Shown one piece after another: positions 33,651 through 42,997 of a stretch of DNA of 51,420 nucleotides. A model generated the notes under the pieces. It was not told the DNA's origin. It ran no database searches and saw only the letters and a list, made by a program, of their open reading frames with translations. The translations under genes were made by a program, and so were the position numbers. How positions within the stretch are numbered: position 1 is the stretch's first letter; every line of letters begins with the position of its first letter. This stretch comes from Acetobacteraceae bacterium (GTDB lineage: Bacteria > Pseudomonadota > Alphaproteobacteria > Acetobacterales > Acetobacteraceae): positions 1-51,420 of the forward strand of contig JAIYDD010000201.1 of the NCBI GenBank assembly GCA_027487675.1. Reading direction: 5' to 3'.

Positions 33651-35282
33651 ATGACCGCATGGCGCAGCCCCGTGGCGCTGGCCCCGCTGCCGCAATCCGC
33701 GCCTGCGTCGCGGCCGCCGCGCATCGCCGTGATCGGCTGCGGCGACTGGGGGCGCAACCTGGTCCGCAATTTCGCCGAGCTCGGCGCGCTAGAGGCGCTG
33801 GTCGATGCCGACGCCGCCCGCGCCGCCGCGCTGCAGTCGCGCCATGGCGGTCGCATCCTGGACGTGGATGCGGCGCTGGCGGATCCCGTCGTGCAGGCGG
33901 TGGCCATCGCGGCGCCGGCCATCCGCCACCACGCGCTGGCGAAGCGCGCGCTGCTGGCCGGCAAGCATGTCTTCGTCGAGAAGCCGCTCGCGCTCTCCGT
34001 CGCGGAAGGCGAGGAGCTCTGCGTGCTCGCCGAACGGCTCGACCGGCGGCTGATGGTCGGCCACCTGCTGCAGCACCACCCGGCCTTCCTGGCGCTGCGC
34101 GACCTGGTGCGCGCGGGGCGGCTCGGCCGGCTGCACCGCGTGACGTCCAGCCGCCGCAACCTCGGCAAGATCCGGCGGGAGGAGGACGTGCTGTGGTCCC
34201 TCGCGCCGCACGACCTCTCCATGGTGCTGGCGCTGATGGGGGCGGAGCCCGACAGCGTGACGGGCAACGCGCAGCGCGTGCTGCATGACCGCATCGCAGA
34301 TGTCGCGAGCCTGCATCTCGGCTTCCCCGATGGCGGCCAGGCGCAGGTCGATGTGTCCTGGCTGCATCCGCAGAAGGAACAGACCCTGGTCGCGGTGGGC
34401 ACCGAGGCGATGGCGGTCTTCGACGACCTGCAGCCCTGGGACCGCAAGCTGCTGCTCTTCCCGCACCGCATCGCCTGGTCCGGCGGGGCGCCGGCCGCGG
34501 TCCGGGCCGAGGCCGAGCCCGTGCCGGTCGCCGCCGCCGAGCCGCTGCGCGAGGAATGCGCGCATTTCCTCGATTGCGTGGCCACCGGCGCCACCCCGCG
34601 CACCGACGGGCGCGAAGGGCTCGGCGTGTTGCGCGTGCTGGCGCGCGCCAGCGCGGCGCTTTCCGCACCCGCCGCGGCCTCGCCGCCCCCGGCCGCGCCG
34701 CGCGTGGCGGGCGAGCATCCGGGCGCGACGATCCATGAAAGCGCCTATGTGGACGCGGGCGCGCGGATCGGCCCCGGCAGCAAGGTCTGGCACTTCAGCC
34801 ACATCCTCGGCGCCGTCAGCATCGGGCGGGATTGCAGCATCGGCCAGAACGTCGTTATCGGCCCGGACGTCTCGATCGGCGACGGGGTGAAGATCCAGAA
34901 CAACGTCTCGGTCTACCAGGGTGTCACGCTGGAGGATGGCGTCTTCTGCGGCCCCTCCTGCGTCTTCACCAACGTCAACAACCCGCGCGCCGAGATCGTG
35001 CGCAAATCCGAATACCGCCCGACGCTGGTGAAGCGTGGCGCCACCATCGGCGCCAACGCCACCATCGTCTGCGGCCATACGCTCGGCGAATACAGCTTCA
35101 TCGCCGCCGGCGCCGTCGTCACCGGCGATGTCCCCGCCTTCGCGCTGATGGCCGGCGTGCCGGCCCGCCGCATCGGCTGGATGAGCCGCGCCGGCGGCCG
35201 CCTGGGCGCCGACCTGGTCTGCCCGCTCACCGGCACGCGCCACCGCGCCGCCGGCCCCGATGCGATCGAGGAGATCACCTGA
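33651..35282 (+). CDS. fused Gfo/Idh oxidoreductase and hexapeptide N-acetyltransferase (WbpB + WbpD type)
   Basis: A 543-residue two-domain enzyme. Residues about 20-330 are a Gfo/Idh/MocA NAD oxidoreductase ([31 protein letters not shown] with the catalytic Lys). Residues about 350-525 are a left-handed beta-helix acetyltransferase ([72 protein letters not shown]). In Pseudomonas and Bordetella these are separate proteins, WbpB/WlbA and WbpD/WlbB, flanking the aminotransferase step. Fusion would channel steps 2 and 4 of UDP-GlcNAc(3NAc)A synthesis. A GAGGGGGA ribosome-binding site precedes the ATG. Its stop shares one base with the aminotransferase start. Confidence 0.93.
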   Translation: MTAWRSPVALAPLPQSAPASRPPRIAVIGCGDWGRNLVRNFAELGALEALVDADAARAAALQSRHGGRILDVDAALADPVVQAVAIAAPAIRHHALAKRALLAGKHVFVEKPLALSVAEGEELCVLAERLDRRLMVGHLLQHHPAFLALRDLVRAGRLGRLHRVTSSRRNLGKIRREEDVLWSLAPHDLSMVLALMGAEPDSVTGNAQRVLHDRIADVASLHLGFPDGGQAQVDVSWLHPQKEQTLVAVGTEAMAVFDDLQPWDRKLLLFPHRIAWSGGAPAAVRAEAEPVPVAAAEPLREECAHFLDCVATGATPRTDGREGLGVLRVLARASAALSAPAAASPPPAAPRVAGEHPGATIHESAYVDAGARIGPGSKVWHFSHILGAVSIGRDCSIGQNVVIGPDVSIGDGVKIQNNVSVYQGVTLEDGVFCGPSCVFTNVNNPRAEIVRKSEYRPTLVKRGATIGANATIVCGHTLGEYSFIAAGAVVTGDVPAFALMAGVPARRIGWMSRAGGRLGADLVCPLTGTRHRAAGPDAIEEIT

Positions 35283-36451
35283 TGCAGGACGCCGCCGCCG
35301 AGCCCATCGCCTTCATCGACCTGGCCGCCCAGCGCCGGCGGCTGGGTGCCGCGATCGACAAGGCGATCCTGCGCGTCGTCGACCATGGCGGCTACATCAT
35401 GGGGCCGGAGGTGAAGCGGCTGGAGGCCGGGCTCGGCGCCTTCTGCGGCGCGCGGCACGCCATCACCTGTTCCAACGGCACGGATGCGCTGGCGCTGGTG
35501 CTGATGGCCAAGGGCGTGCGGCCGGGCGATGCCATCCTCTGCCCCAGCTTCACCTTCGCCGCCACGGCCGAGGTGGTGGCCTTCCTCGGCGCCACGCCGG
35601 TCTTCGTGGACTGCCTGCCCGACACCTTCAACATGGACCCCGCGAGCCTGGCGCGCGGCATCGCCACCGGCCGCCGGCTCGGCCTGAATCCCGTCGGCGT
35701 CATCGCGGTCGATCTGTTCGGCCAGCCCGCCGACTACGACGCGATCGAGCCGCTCTGCGCCGATCACGGGCTGTGGCTGCTCTGCGACGCCGCTCAGGGC
35801 TTCGGGGCAACGCATCGCGGCCGGGCCGTTGGCAGCATCGGCATGGCCACCTGCACCAGCTTCTTCCCCGCAAAGCCGCTCGGCTGCTACGGCGATGGCG
35901 GCGCGATCTTCACCGATGACGACGAGCTCGCCGCCGCCATCCGCTCGCTGCGCGTGCATGGCCAGGGTGCCGACAAGTACGACAATGTCCGCGTCGGCAT
36001 GAACGGTCGGCTCGACACCGTGCAGGCCGCGGTGCTGATCGAGAAGCTGCGCATCTTCCCGGACGAGATCGCGGCGCGCGACCGCATCGCGCGGCGCTAC
36101 GCGGCGTGCCTCGCCGATGTCGCGCTGGTGCCGCGCCTGGCGCCCGGCTGCACCTCGGTCTGGGCGCAGTATACGCTGCGCCTGCCGGCCGGGCGGCGGG
36201 ATGCGGTGGCCGCGACGCTGAAGCAGGCCGGCGTGCCGACCGCCGTCTACTATGCCCGCCCGCTCCACCTCCAGACCGCCTATCGCCACCATCCCGTCGC
36301 CGAAGGTGGCCTGCCGGTGAGCGAGGCGCTGGCGGCCGAAGTGCTCAGCCTGCCCATGCACCCCTACCTGTCGGAGGCGGTGCAGGACCGCGTCGTCGCG
36401 GCGCTGCGCGCGGCGCTCGGTGCAGGCATCCGGGCCGACGCCGCCGCATGA
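35282..36451 (+). CDS. DegT/DnrJ/EryC1 aminotransferase (WbpE-like)
   Basis: A 389-residue PLP enzyme of the sugar aminotransferase family. FIDLAAQRRRLGAAIDKAI is the usual opening. TCSNGTDALALVLMA and LLCDAAQGFGATHRGR precede the PLP lysine in SFFPAKPLGCYGDGGAI. NGRLDTVQAAVLIEKL and the C-terminal YYARPLHLQTAY match WbpE/WlbC types, which aminate UDP-3-keto-GlcNAcA. The neighbouring dehydrogenase and fused enzyme support this reading. It is coupled to both neighbours by one- and four-base overlaps. Confidence 0.94.
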   Translation: MQDAAAEPIAFIDLAAQRRRLGAAIDKAILRVVDHGGYIMGPEVKRLEAGLGAFCGARHAITCSNGTDALALVLMAKGVRPGDAILCPSFTFAATAEVVAFLGATPVFVDCLPDTFNMDPASLARGIATGRRLGLNPVGVIAVDLFGQPADYDAIEPLCADHGLWLLCDAAQGFGATHRGRAVGSIGMATCTSFFPAKPLGCYGDGGAIFTDDDELAAAIRSLRVHGQGADKYDNVRVGMNGRLDTVQAAVLIEKLRIFPDEIAARDRIARRYAACLADVALVPRLAPGCTSVWAQYTLRLPAGRRDAVAATLKQAGVPTAVYYARPLHLQTAYRHHPVAEGGLPVSEALAAEVLSLPMHPYLSEAVQDRVVAALRAALGAGIRADAAA

Positions 36452-37614
36452 ACGCGGTCTCGCCCGGGCTCGGTCGCGTGCTGCCCGGTGGGCCGACGCG
36501 GCTTGCCTACCTGGCGCTCGAGACGCCGGAGCCCGGGCAGGCCGCGCACACCCATATCCACGAGATGACGGCGGCGCTGGAAGCCCGCGGCTGGCAGGTC
36601 TCGCTGTTCCTGCCGGAGCCGGCCGGGCGCGCGGGGAGATCGCTGTCGCTGCGCCTCGCCCGGCATGCCGAGGTGCAGGCGCGGCTGCTGCAGCGGCTGC
36701 CGGGCTTCGACCTGCTCTATGTCCGCGCCCATCCGCTGGCCCTGCCGGCGGTGCTCGCCGCGCGCCGCGCCGGGCTGCCGGTGGTGCAGGAGATCAACGG
36801 GCCCGTGCTCGACCTCGGCATCACCTATCCGCGGCTGCGGCCGCTGCTCGGCGCGCTCTCGGCGATGCAGCGGGCGCAGTATCGCCGGGCGGAGCTGCTT
36901 CTGCCGGTGACGCCGGGCCTGGCCGACTGGGCGGCGGGCGAGGCGCCGGGCGTGGCGGCGCGCGTGGTCGGCAATGCCGCCAACACCGGCCTCTTCGCGC
37001 CGCATGGGCCGCGGCGCGCGCATGCCAGGCCCTATGCGGCCTTCGTCGGCACGCTGGCGCGCTGGCACGGCATCGGCACCATGCTCGCCGCGCTGCACGA
37101 TCCGGCCTGGCCGCGCGGCGTGGATCTGCTGATCGCCGGCGATGGGGTGGAGGCGCCGTCGCTGCGCGCCGCCCTGGCCGCCCAGCCTGCGGGGCCCGAG
37201 GCGCCGCGCCTGCACTGGCTGCGCGACCTGCCGCATGCCGCCGTGCCCGCGCTGCTGCGCGGCGCGCTCTGCGCGCTGGTGCCGATCGGCAATCCGCAGG
37301 GCCGGTCCGCGCATGGCGTGCTGCCGCTCAAGCTGTTCGAGGCGATGGCCTGCGGCGTCCCGGTGCTGGCCAGCGACCTGCCCGGCCAGGCGGAGCTGCT
37401 GCGGCAGGAAGGCGCCGGGCTGGTGCTGCCGGTGGACGATGCCGCGGCCCTCGCCGCCGGCGTCGCCCGCCTGCATGCCGAGCCCAGGTTCGCCGAACGC
37501 CTCGGCGCCGCGGGGGCGGAGGCGGCGCGCGCGCGACATGGCTGGGCGCATCGCGCGGCGGAGGTGGACCGCCTGCTCGCGCCGCTCGCGGCGCGGCGCA
37601 GGGTGCGTGCCTGA
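36448..37614 (+). CDS. glycosyltransferase family 4-like
   Basis: A 388-residue GT-B glycosyltransferase. The first half has GQAAHTHIHEMTAALEARGW and FDLLYVRAHPLALPAVLAAR. The second has AAFVGTLARWHGIGTMLAAL and the donor-site block GVLPLKLFEAMACGVPVLAS (Glu of the EX7E type), then RARHGWAHRAAEVDRLL. It overlaps the aminotransferase gene by four bases and shares one base with the next glycosyltransferase (TGATG), so it belongs to the same unit. It likely adds one residue of the repeat unit; which one is unknown. Confidence 0.92.
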   Translation: MNAVSPGLGRVLPGGPTRLAYLALETPEPGQAAHTHIHEMTAALEARGWQVSLFLPEPAGRAGRSLSLRLARHAEVQARLLQRLPGFDLLYVRAHPLALPAVLAARRAGLPVVQEINGPVLDLGITYPRLRPLLGALSAMQRAQYRRAELLLPVTPGLADWAAGEAPGVAARVVGNAANTGLFAPHGPRRAHARPYAAFVGTLARWHGIGTMLAALHDPAWPRGVDLLIAGDGVEAPSLRAALAAQPAGPEAPRLHWLRDLPHAAVPALLRGALCALVPIGNPQGRSAHGVLPLKLFEAMACGVPVLASDLPGQAELLRQEGAGLVLPVDDAAALAAGVARLHAEPRFAERLGAAGAEAARARHGWAHRAAEVDRLLAPLAARRRVRA

Positions 37615-38816
37615 TGGACGGCGCCGTCGCCATCGGCCTCGCAACGCCGCCGCGGCGCATCGCGGTGCTCGCCTTCTCCCCGCTCGCGCGGGATTCGCGG
37701 GTGATGCGCACCGTCCAGGCGCTGGCGGCGCGCGGCCATGCGGTGACCGCGCTCGGCCATGGCGCGCCGCCCGAGGATCTGCCGGCCGGTGCCGAGTATA
37801 TCGCCCTGCCCGCGCCGGGCGGCGGGCTGGCAGGGCGGATCAAGCTCGCGCTCGGCGCCGCGCCGGCGCGGCTGCTGCCGCCGCTGGCGGTCGCGGCGCA
37901 TGACCTGCGCGCCCATCACCGCGCCGCGCGGCGCGCGCTGGTCGCGCTGCGGCCGGACATCGTGCATGCCAATGACTGGCCGGCCTTGCCCGCCGCGCTC
38001 GCGGCGCGCGCGGCCTGCGGTGCGCGCATCGTCTATGATTCGCACGAATGCGCGGTGGAGGAGCATGCCGACCGCGCGCTGTGGCGGCTGCTGCTGCGCC
38101 CGCATGTCGCGGCGGTGGAGGCGCGCGGCATCCGTGCCGCCGCGCGCGTGCTGGCGGTCAGCCCGGGCATCGCCGCCGCGCTCGCCCGCCGCCACGCGCT
38201 GGCCGCGCCGCCCGCCGTGCTGCGCAACCTGCCGCCCTACCAGGCGATGCCGCTGCGCCCGCCCGGCCCCGGGCTGAGCCTGTTGTTCCATGGCCTGCTG
38301 CTGCCGGGGCGCGGGATCGAGACGGCAATCGACGCGCTGGCGCTGCTCCCCGCCGACCATGTGCTGACCCTGCGTGGCGAGGGTGCGGCCGCCTATCTGG
38401 ATGCGCTGCGTGCGCGGGCCCGGGCCGCCGGCGTCGCCGCGCGCGTCGCGATCGAGCCCGCCGTGCCGCGCGCCGAGGTCATCCCCCGCGCCAACCGCGG
38501 CGCCGATCTCGGCCTGCTGCTGCTGCCCGATGGCGGCGCGCAGCAGCGCCATGCCCTGCCCAACAAGCTGTTCGAATACGCCATGGCCGGCCTCGGCGTG
38601 CTGGCGACGCCGGGGGAGGACCGCGCCGCGCTGATCGGCGCGCATGGCTTCGGCCGTCTGGTCCCGCCCGGCGACCCCGCCGCGCTGGCCGCCCTGCTGC
38701 GCGCTCTGACGGCGGAGGAGATCACGGCGATGAAGGCCGCCGCGCTGGCCGTCGCGCGGCGCCTGAACTGGGATGCGGAGCGCGAAATCCTGTGGGGCGC
38801 CTATGCCGGGCTCTGA
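37614..38816 (+). CDS. glycosyltransferase (GT-B fold)
   Basis: A 400-residue glycosyltransferase. RIAVLAFSPLARDSRVMRTV and DIVHANDWPALPAALAARAA open it, then RIVYDSHECAVEEHADRALW, a block common in GT4-like enzymes. The second half has LLFHGLLLPGRGIETAIDAL and LPNKLFEYAMAGLGVLATPG, the donor-binding region. It is coupled to the gene before it and overlaps the epimerase gene by 14 bases. The sugar specificity cannot be read from sequence. Confidence 0.92.
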   Translation: MDGAVAIGLATPPRRIAVLAFSPLARDSRVMRTVQALAARGHAVTALGHGAPPEDLPAGAEYIALPAPGGGLAGRIKLALGAAPARLLPPLAVAAHDLRAHHRAARRALVALRPDIVHANDWPALPAALAARAACGARIVYDSHECAVEEHADRALWRLLLRPHVAAVEARGIRAAARVLAVSPGIAAALARRHALAAPPAVLRNLPPYQAMPLRPPGPGLSLLFHGLLLPGRGIETAIDALALLPADHVLTLRGEGAAAYLDALRARARAAGVAARVAIEPAVPRAEVIPRANRGADLGLLLLPDGGAQQRHALPNKLFEYAMAGLGVLATPGEDRAALIGAHGFGRLVPPGDPAALAALLRALTAEEITAMKAAALAVARRLNWDAEREILWGAYAGL

Positions 38817-39717
38817 GCTGCGCGGCCGGCGCATCCTGCTGACCGGCGGCAGCGGCTTCCTGGGCGCGGCGCTGCTGCGGCACTGCGTGGCAGAGGGCGC
38901 GCAGGTGACGGTGCTCGGCCGCGCCGCGCCGGCGCTGCCCGGCGTGACGCTGGCCGAGGCCGATCTCGCGGCGCCCGCGGCGCTGCCCGCCGTGCTGGCG
39001 GCGCTGCGCGCCGGCCCGCGCTTCGACGCGCTGCTGCATCTCGCCGTCTCCCGCCGCCACCGCGACTTCCCCGGCGGCGCGCTCGACATGTTCCGCGTCA
39101 ACGCCGCCGCGGCGGCGGAGCTGCTGGCCTTCGCGGCGGAGGGGCATGCGGCGCGCGCCGTCTTCGGCTCCACCGGCACCGTGCACGGCGATGCCCCGCC
39201 GGGCGGCAGCCCCGATGACGGCTTCGTCCGCCCTTCCTCCTATTTCGCGGCCACCAAGCTGTTCGCCGACACGCTCTGCGCGCTGTATCGCGGGCTGCTG
39301 CCGATCGCGGTGCTGCGGCTGCACGCGCCCTACGGGCCGGGGCTCGCGGACCGGATGCTGGCGGATCTGGCGCGGCGGGTGCGGCAGGGCAGGGCGATAG
39401 ACCTGCCGGCGGAAGGCCCGGGCCTCGGCTTCGCCGCGACCTTCGTGGACGATGCGGTCGCTGTGGCGCTGCGCGCGCTTGTCGAAGGCTGGAACGAGAC
39501 GGTGAACGTCGCGGCGCCGGAAGCCTGGACGATCGAATCGGCCGGGCTGCTGCTCGGCGAGCTGCTCGGCCGCGCGCCGGTCTTCGCCCGCGGCGCGCCC
39601 GCCCGCCCGCCGGCGCTGCTGCCCGATACGGCGCGGCTCGGCGCGCTGATGCCGGGCCATGCCTTCACCGGGCTGCGCGAGGGGCTCGCCGCGATGCTGG
39701 GGGATGCCGATGCGTGA
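38803..39717 (+). CDS. NAD-dependent epimerase/dehydratase family protein
   Basis: A 304-residue extended short-chain dehydrogenase. RILLTGGSGFLGAALLRHC is the dinucleotide-binding motif. VFGSTGTVHG and SSYFAATKLFADTLC (Tyr-x-x-x-Lys) form the active site; RLHAPYGPGLAD and TFVDDAVAVALRAL follow. The middle differs from the epimerase at 29310, so it probably acts on another sugar nucleotide. The start overlaps the preceding gene by 14 bases. Its stop is 13 bases from the convergent methyltransferase stop. Confidence 0.9.
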   Translation: MPGSELRGRRILLTGGSGFLGAALLRHCVAEGAQVTVLGRAAPALPGVTLAEADLAAPAALPAVLAALRAGPRFDALLHLAVSRRHRDFPGGALDMFRVNAAAAAELLAFAAEGHAARAVFGSTGTVHGDAPPGGSPDDGFVRPSSYFAATKLFADTLCALYRGLLPIAVLRLHAPYGPGLADRMLADLARRVRQGRAIDLPAEGPGLGFAATFVDDAVAVALRALVEGWNETVNVAAPEAWTIESAGLLLGELLGRAPVFARGAPARPPALLPDTARLGALMPGHAFTGLREGLAAMLGDADA

Positions 39718-39730
39718 CGCCGGCCCGCGC

Positions 39731-40771
39731 TCAGCGCTTGGCGAAACTCATGAACAGATAGTTGAAGGGGCGGCGGAACGCGATCACCTCGGCCGTCGCG
39801 AAGCCGGCCTGCTCCATCATCGGCAGGAACCAGGCGCGGTCGATGTGGTACATGTGCTCCTCGTCGAAGGGCACGGCCGCGCCGGCATAGGGGTCGTAGG
39901 GCGGGGCGCCGGCGAATTCGGCGATCCAGGCCACGAAGTGCCCGCCCGGCCGCAGCACCCGCGCGGCTTCGGCGATGCCGCGGTCCAGCAGGAAATAGTG
40001 GTCGAGCGTGGTGCCGGAGACGAGGACGTCGAACACCCCGTCCTCGAAGGGCAGGAATTCGCCGACGCCGGGGACGAAGGCGAAGGGATGGTCCGCGGAG
40101 GACGAGATCGGGTCGATGCCGAAGATCCGCCCGACGGGAAAGCCTTCCAGGTAGCTCGGCACCGGCTGCGGCCCGCAGCCGATGTCCAGCACGTGGCCGC
40201 GCAGATAGGGGCGCAGGAAGGCCTGGAACAGCAGGGATTGCGCGTGCTGGCCGGTGGAGCAGCTGGTCGCCGGCAGGCCCTCGTAGCTGCGCGTGCCGGC
40301 ATCGAGGCAGGCACGGAAGGCGGGGAAGCTCTCGGGCGCCGCCGCTTGCAGCCGCGCGAAGGCCTCCTCGAGCGTCGGCGGATCGATGATGCGCGGCGCG
40401 GCGCGGCGCGGCGCGCGCGTCTCCATCGGCAGGAAGCGGCGCTGCATCACCAGGCGCTCGGCCAGCTCCTGCTCCACCTCCTCGAGCCGCGTGGTCAGCT
40501 TCCAGACCTCGTTCGACAGCAGGCCGAGGATGTTCTCGGAATTGTCGGACAGGATGCTCACCAGGTTCAGCATGTTCTGCGAGGTGATCGCCTGGAACTG
40601 CTCGATCAGCCCGGCCAGCGCCTCGGTGTTGCGCGCCTGGATCTCGGTCTGGTTCTCGGAATTCCGGCGGATGATCGTCAGGATGTTCGCCATGTTCTCG
40701 GCGCTGGCGCGGGCCAGCATCTGCCGCGCGTTGAGCATCCAGCGCGACTCGGCGGGTTCGTCCTTCGGCAT
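39731..40771 (-). CDS. coiled-coil SAM-dependent methyltransferase
   Basis: A 346-residue protein. Residues about 10-120 form a long helical region rich in Asn, Gln and Glu (NILTIIRRNSENQTEI, SDNSENILGLLSN, TTRLEEVEQELAERLV), likely a coiled coil. The class I methyltransferase domain follows: VLDIGCGPQPVPSYL (SAM motif I), FEDGVFDVLVSGTTLDHY and RVLRPGGHFVAWIAEFAG. A clear AAGGAG ribosome-binding site supports ATG 40771. It is the only minus-strand gene in this part of the locus, between the epimerase and the ABC exporter. It may methylate the chain end, which in ABC-dependent O-antigen systems can set chain length (inference). Confidence 0.9.
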   Translation of the reverse strand: MPKDEPAESRWMLNARQMLARASAENMANILTIIRRNSENQTEIQARNTEALAGLIEQFQAITSQNMLNLVSILSDNSENILGLLSNEVWKLTTRLEEVEQELAERLVMQRRFLPMETRAPRRAAPRIIDPPTLEEAFARLQAAAPESFPAFRACLDAGTRSYEGLPATSCSTGQHAQSLLFQAFLRPYLRGHVLDIGCGPQPVPSYLEGFPVGRIFGIDPISSSADHPFAFVPGVGEFLPFEDGVFDVLVSGTTLDHYFLLDRGIAEAARVLRPGGHFVAWIAEFAGAPPYDPYAGAAVPFDEEHMYHIDRAWFLPMMEQAGFATAEVIAFRRPFNYLFMSFAKR

Positions 40772-40875
40772 CGTGCTCCTTCCCGACCGGCGCGCGACGG
40801 CGCCTCGCGGCTGCGACCCGCCTCCATCCTGCCCGAGCCGCCGCCCGCCATGCAACCTGCGGTGGAGGATGTTGC

Positions 40876-41721
40876 ATGACAGCCAGCCTGCGTCGCATCG
40901 GCCCGTCGCGTGGCGGCGTGCTGCTGGAACCGCTGCTGGTGCTGCTTCGCCATGCCGGGCTGATCCGGCTGCTGGCGCTGCGCGAATTGCGCGACCGGCA
41001 TGCGGGATCGCTGCTCGGCCTCGGCTGGGCGGTGCTGCAGCCGGTGCTGGTGTTCGGCGTGCTGCTTGCCGCCTTCGGGCATTTGGCGCGGGGCGGCTCG
41101 GCGGCGGGGGCGGCGCCGCTGCCGACCGACTTCGCGCACCACATGCTGGCGGGCTTCGCGCCCTGGTATGCGCTGGCCGCCGCCGTCCAGGCCGCCGCGC
41201 CGGTCATCCGCGCCAATGGCGGCCTTGTGCGACAGATCCAGTTCCCCGTCGCCGTGCTGCCGGTGAAGGCGGCCGCCGCGCAGCTGCCGCTGCTGCTGCT
41301 CGGACTAGGGGCGGCGCTGCTGTACCAGGTGCTGGTGTTCGGCCATCTGCCGCCGACGTTGCCGCTGTTGCTGCCGCTGCTGGTGCTGCATGCGATGCTG
41401 GTGCTGGGGCTGGCCTGGCTGGTGGCGGGCATCGGCGCCTTCGTGGCGGATATCGACCCGGTGCTGGCCAGCCTGTCGATGGTCGCGCTCTACCTGCTGC
41501 CGCTGTTCTTCCTGCCCGGCGCGGCGCCCGATGTGCTGGCCCCCCTCATCGCCTGGAACCCCTTCACCCCGCTGGTCGCCGCCTTCCAGGACGTGCTGGT
41601 CTGGGGCGAGATCCGCAGCCCGGGCGCCTGGGCCTTCCTGGCCGGCTTCGCGGCCGCGGCCTTCGTCGCCGGCCATGCCGTCTTCGCCTGGCTGCAGCCC
41701 TCCTTCGCGGAGGCCGCATGA
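40876..41721 (+). CDS. wzm: ABC-2 type polysaccharide export permease (Wzm-like)
   Basis: A 281-residue inner-membrane protein with about six hydrophobic helices. The opening LLALRELRDRHAGSLLGLGW is the conserved cytoplasmic/first-helix region of Wzm/KpsM/TagG permeases, and LVRQIQFPVAVLPVKAAAAQ is the typical second landmark. A GGAGG ribosome-binding site precedes the ATG. It overlaps the ATPase gene by four bases. With Wzt it flips finished, lipid-linked polysaccharide across the inner membrane. Confidence 0.95.
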   Translation: MTASLRRIGPSRGGVLLEPLLVLLRHAGLIRLLALRELRDRHAGSLLGLGWAVLQPVLVFGVLLAAFGHLARGGSAAGAAPLPTDFAHHMLAGFAPWYALAAAVQAAAPVIRANGGLVRQIQFPVAVLPVKAAAAQLPLLLLGLGAALLYQVLVFGHLPPTLPLLLPLLVLHAMLVLGLAWLVAGIGAFVADIDPVLASLSMVALYLLPLFFLPGAAPDVLAPLIAWNPFTPLVAAFQDVLVWGEIRSPGAWAFLAGFAAAAFVAGHAVFAWLQPSFAEAA

Positions 41722-42986
41722 GCCCGCCCGACGCGCCGCTGGCCATCCTGGTGCGCGAGCTGGTGAAGGACTACCGCGTCTATGCGCGGCCGGTGGACCG
41801 GCTGCTGGAACGCCTCGGCGGCCGGCCGCGCCACACCAGGCTGCGCTCGCTCGACCGCGTCTCCTTCGGCATCCGCCGCGGCGAGGTGGTGGGCATCATC
41901 GGCCGCAACGGCGCGGGCAAGTCCACCCTGCTGAAGGTGCTGACCGGCCTGCTTGACCATGACGGCGGGGAGGTTGCGGTGGCCGGCAGCGTCGCCGCCA
42001 TCCTGGAACTCGGCGCCGGCATCAACCCCGACTATTCGGGCCGCGACAACGTGCTGTTCGGCGCGGTCTGCCGCGGCCTCTCGCCGCGCGCGGCGCGGGA
42101 GAGGATGGAGGAGATCATCGAATTCGCCGAACTCGGCGCCGTCATCGACCGGCCCTTCCGCACCTATTCCTCGGGCATGCAGGCGCGGCTGCTCTTCGCC
42201 ACCGCGATCCATGTGGACGCCGGGATCCTGATCATCGACGAGGCGCTGGCCGCCGGCGACGCGCTGTTCCAGGAGAAATGCTATCGGCGGCTTGGCGAGC
42301 TGGCGCGGTCCGGGCGCACGGTCGTCTTCGTCTCGCATGCCGTCGGCATCGTGCAGCAGCTGTGCAGCCGCGCGCTGCTGCTGCACGAAGGGCGGCTGGT
42401 GGTGGATGGCGATCCGGGCCTGGTGGTGGACGAATACAACCGCATCCTGGCCGAGGCGCGCCAGCTCTCCGACGGCCAGGACTTTGCGGGCACCGCCATT
42501 CTGCAAGGGGCCGTGACTGGCGTGCAGGAGGGGCTGAAGGCCTCGATCCTCGGCGTCTCGGTGCGCGACGAGCAGGACCGGCGCGTCGAGATCCTGGAGC
42601 ATGGGCGCGACTATTCCACCGTGCTGCGCGTGGCGGCCTCGGCCGACATCCCGCATTTGATCGCGGGGTTCCGCATCCACCTGGCGTCGGGGATCGTGCT
42701 CTACGCCATCCAGAACACGCCGCTCGGCATCGACATCCGCATCGCGGCGGGCGAGGTCATGGAACTGCGCTTCCGCTGGCGCTGCCGCCTGCAGGCCGGC
42801 CAATACCTGCTGAGCTGCGGGGTGGGGGAGGCGCTGGATGTCTCCCAGGGCCTGTACCCCGCGCCCTTCAAGGAGATCCACCTGCTGAACAGCGCGCTGG
42901 TGCTGAACGTCATCGCGACGCGCCCCTTCGGCGGGCTGATGGATTTCGAGGCGACGGTCGCGCATCGCGTTCTGGAAGCGGCCTGA
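41718..42986 (+). CDS. wzt: polysaccharide export ATPase with cargo-binding C-domain (Wzt-like)
   Basis: A 422-residue ABC ATPase. Walker A is GIIGRNGAGKST (about 59-70). The signature is YSSGMQ (about 151), with ILIIDEALAAGD as Walker B. ELGAGINPDYSGRDNV is the segment typical of polysaccharide ABC ATPases. From about residue 250 a beta-rich C-terminal domain (ILGVSVRDEQDRRVEILEHG to the end) resembles the Wzt domain that recognises the modified chain end. Presence of this domain implies that the polysaccharide carries a terminal mark; the methyltransferase or sulfotransferase fusion in the locus are candidates. Confidence 0.94.
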   Translation: MSPPDAPLAILVRELVKDYRVYARPVDRLLERLGGRPRHTRLRSLDRVSFGIRRGEVVGIIGRNGAGKSTLLKVLTGLLDHDGGEVAVAGSVAAILELGAGINPDYSGRDNVLFGAVCRGLSPRAARERMEEIIEFAELGAVIDRPFRTYSSGMQARLLFATAIHVDAGILIIDEALAAGDALFQEKCYRRLGELARSGRTVVFVSHAVGIVQQLCSRALLLHEGRLVVDGDPGLVVDEYNRILAEARQLSDGQDFAGTAILQGAVTGVQEGLKASILGVSVRDEQDRRVEILEHGRDYSTVLRVAASADIPHLIAGFRIHLASGIVLYAIQNTPLGIDIRIAAGEVMELRFRWRCRLQAGQYLLSCGVGEALDVSQGLYPAPFKEIHLLNSALVLNVIATRPFGGLMDFEATVAHRVLEAA

Positions 42987-42997
42987 GGGCAGGGGCG

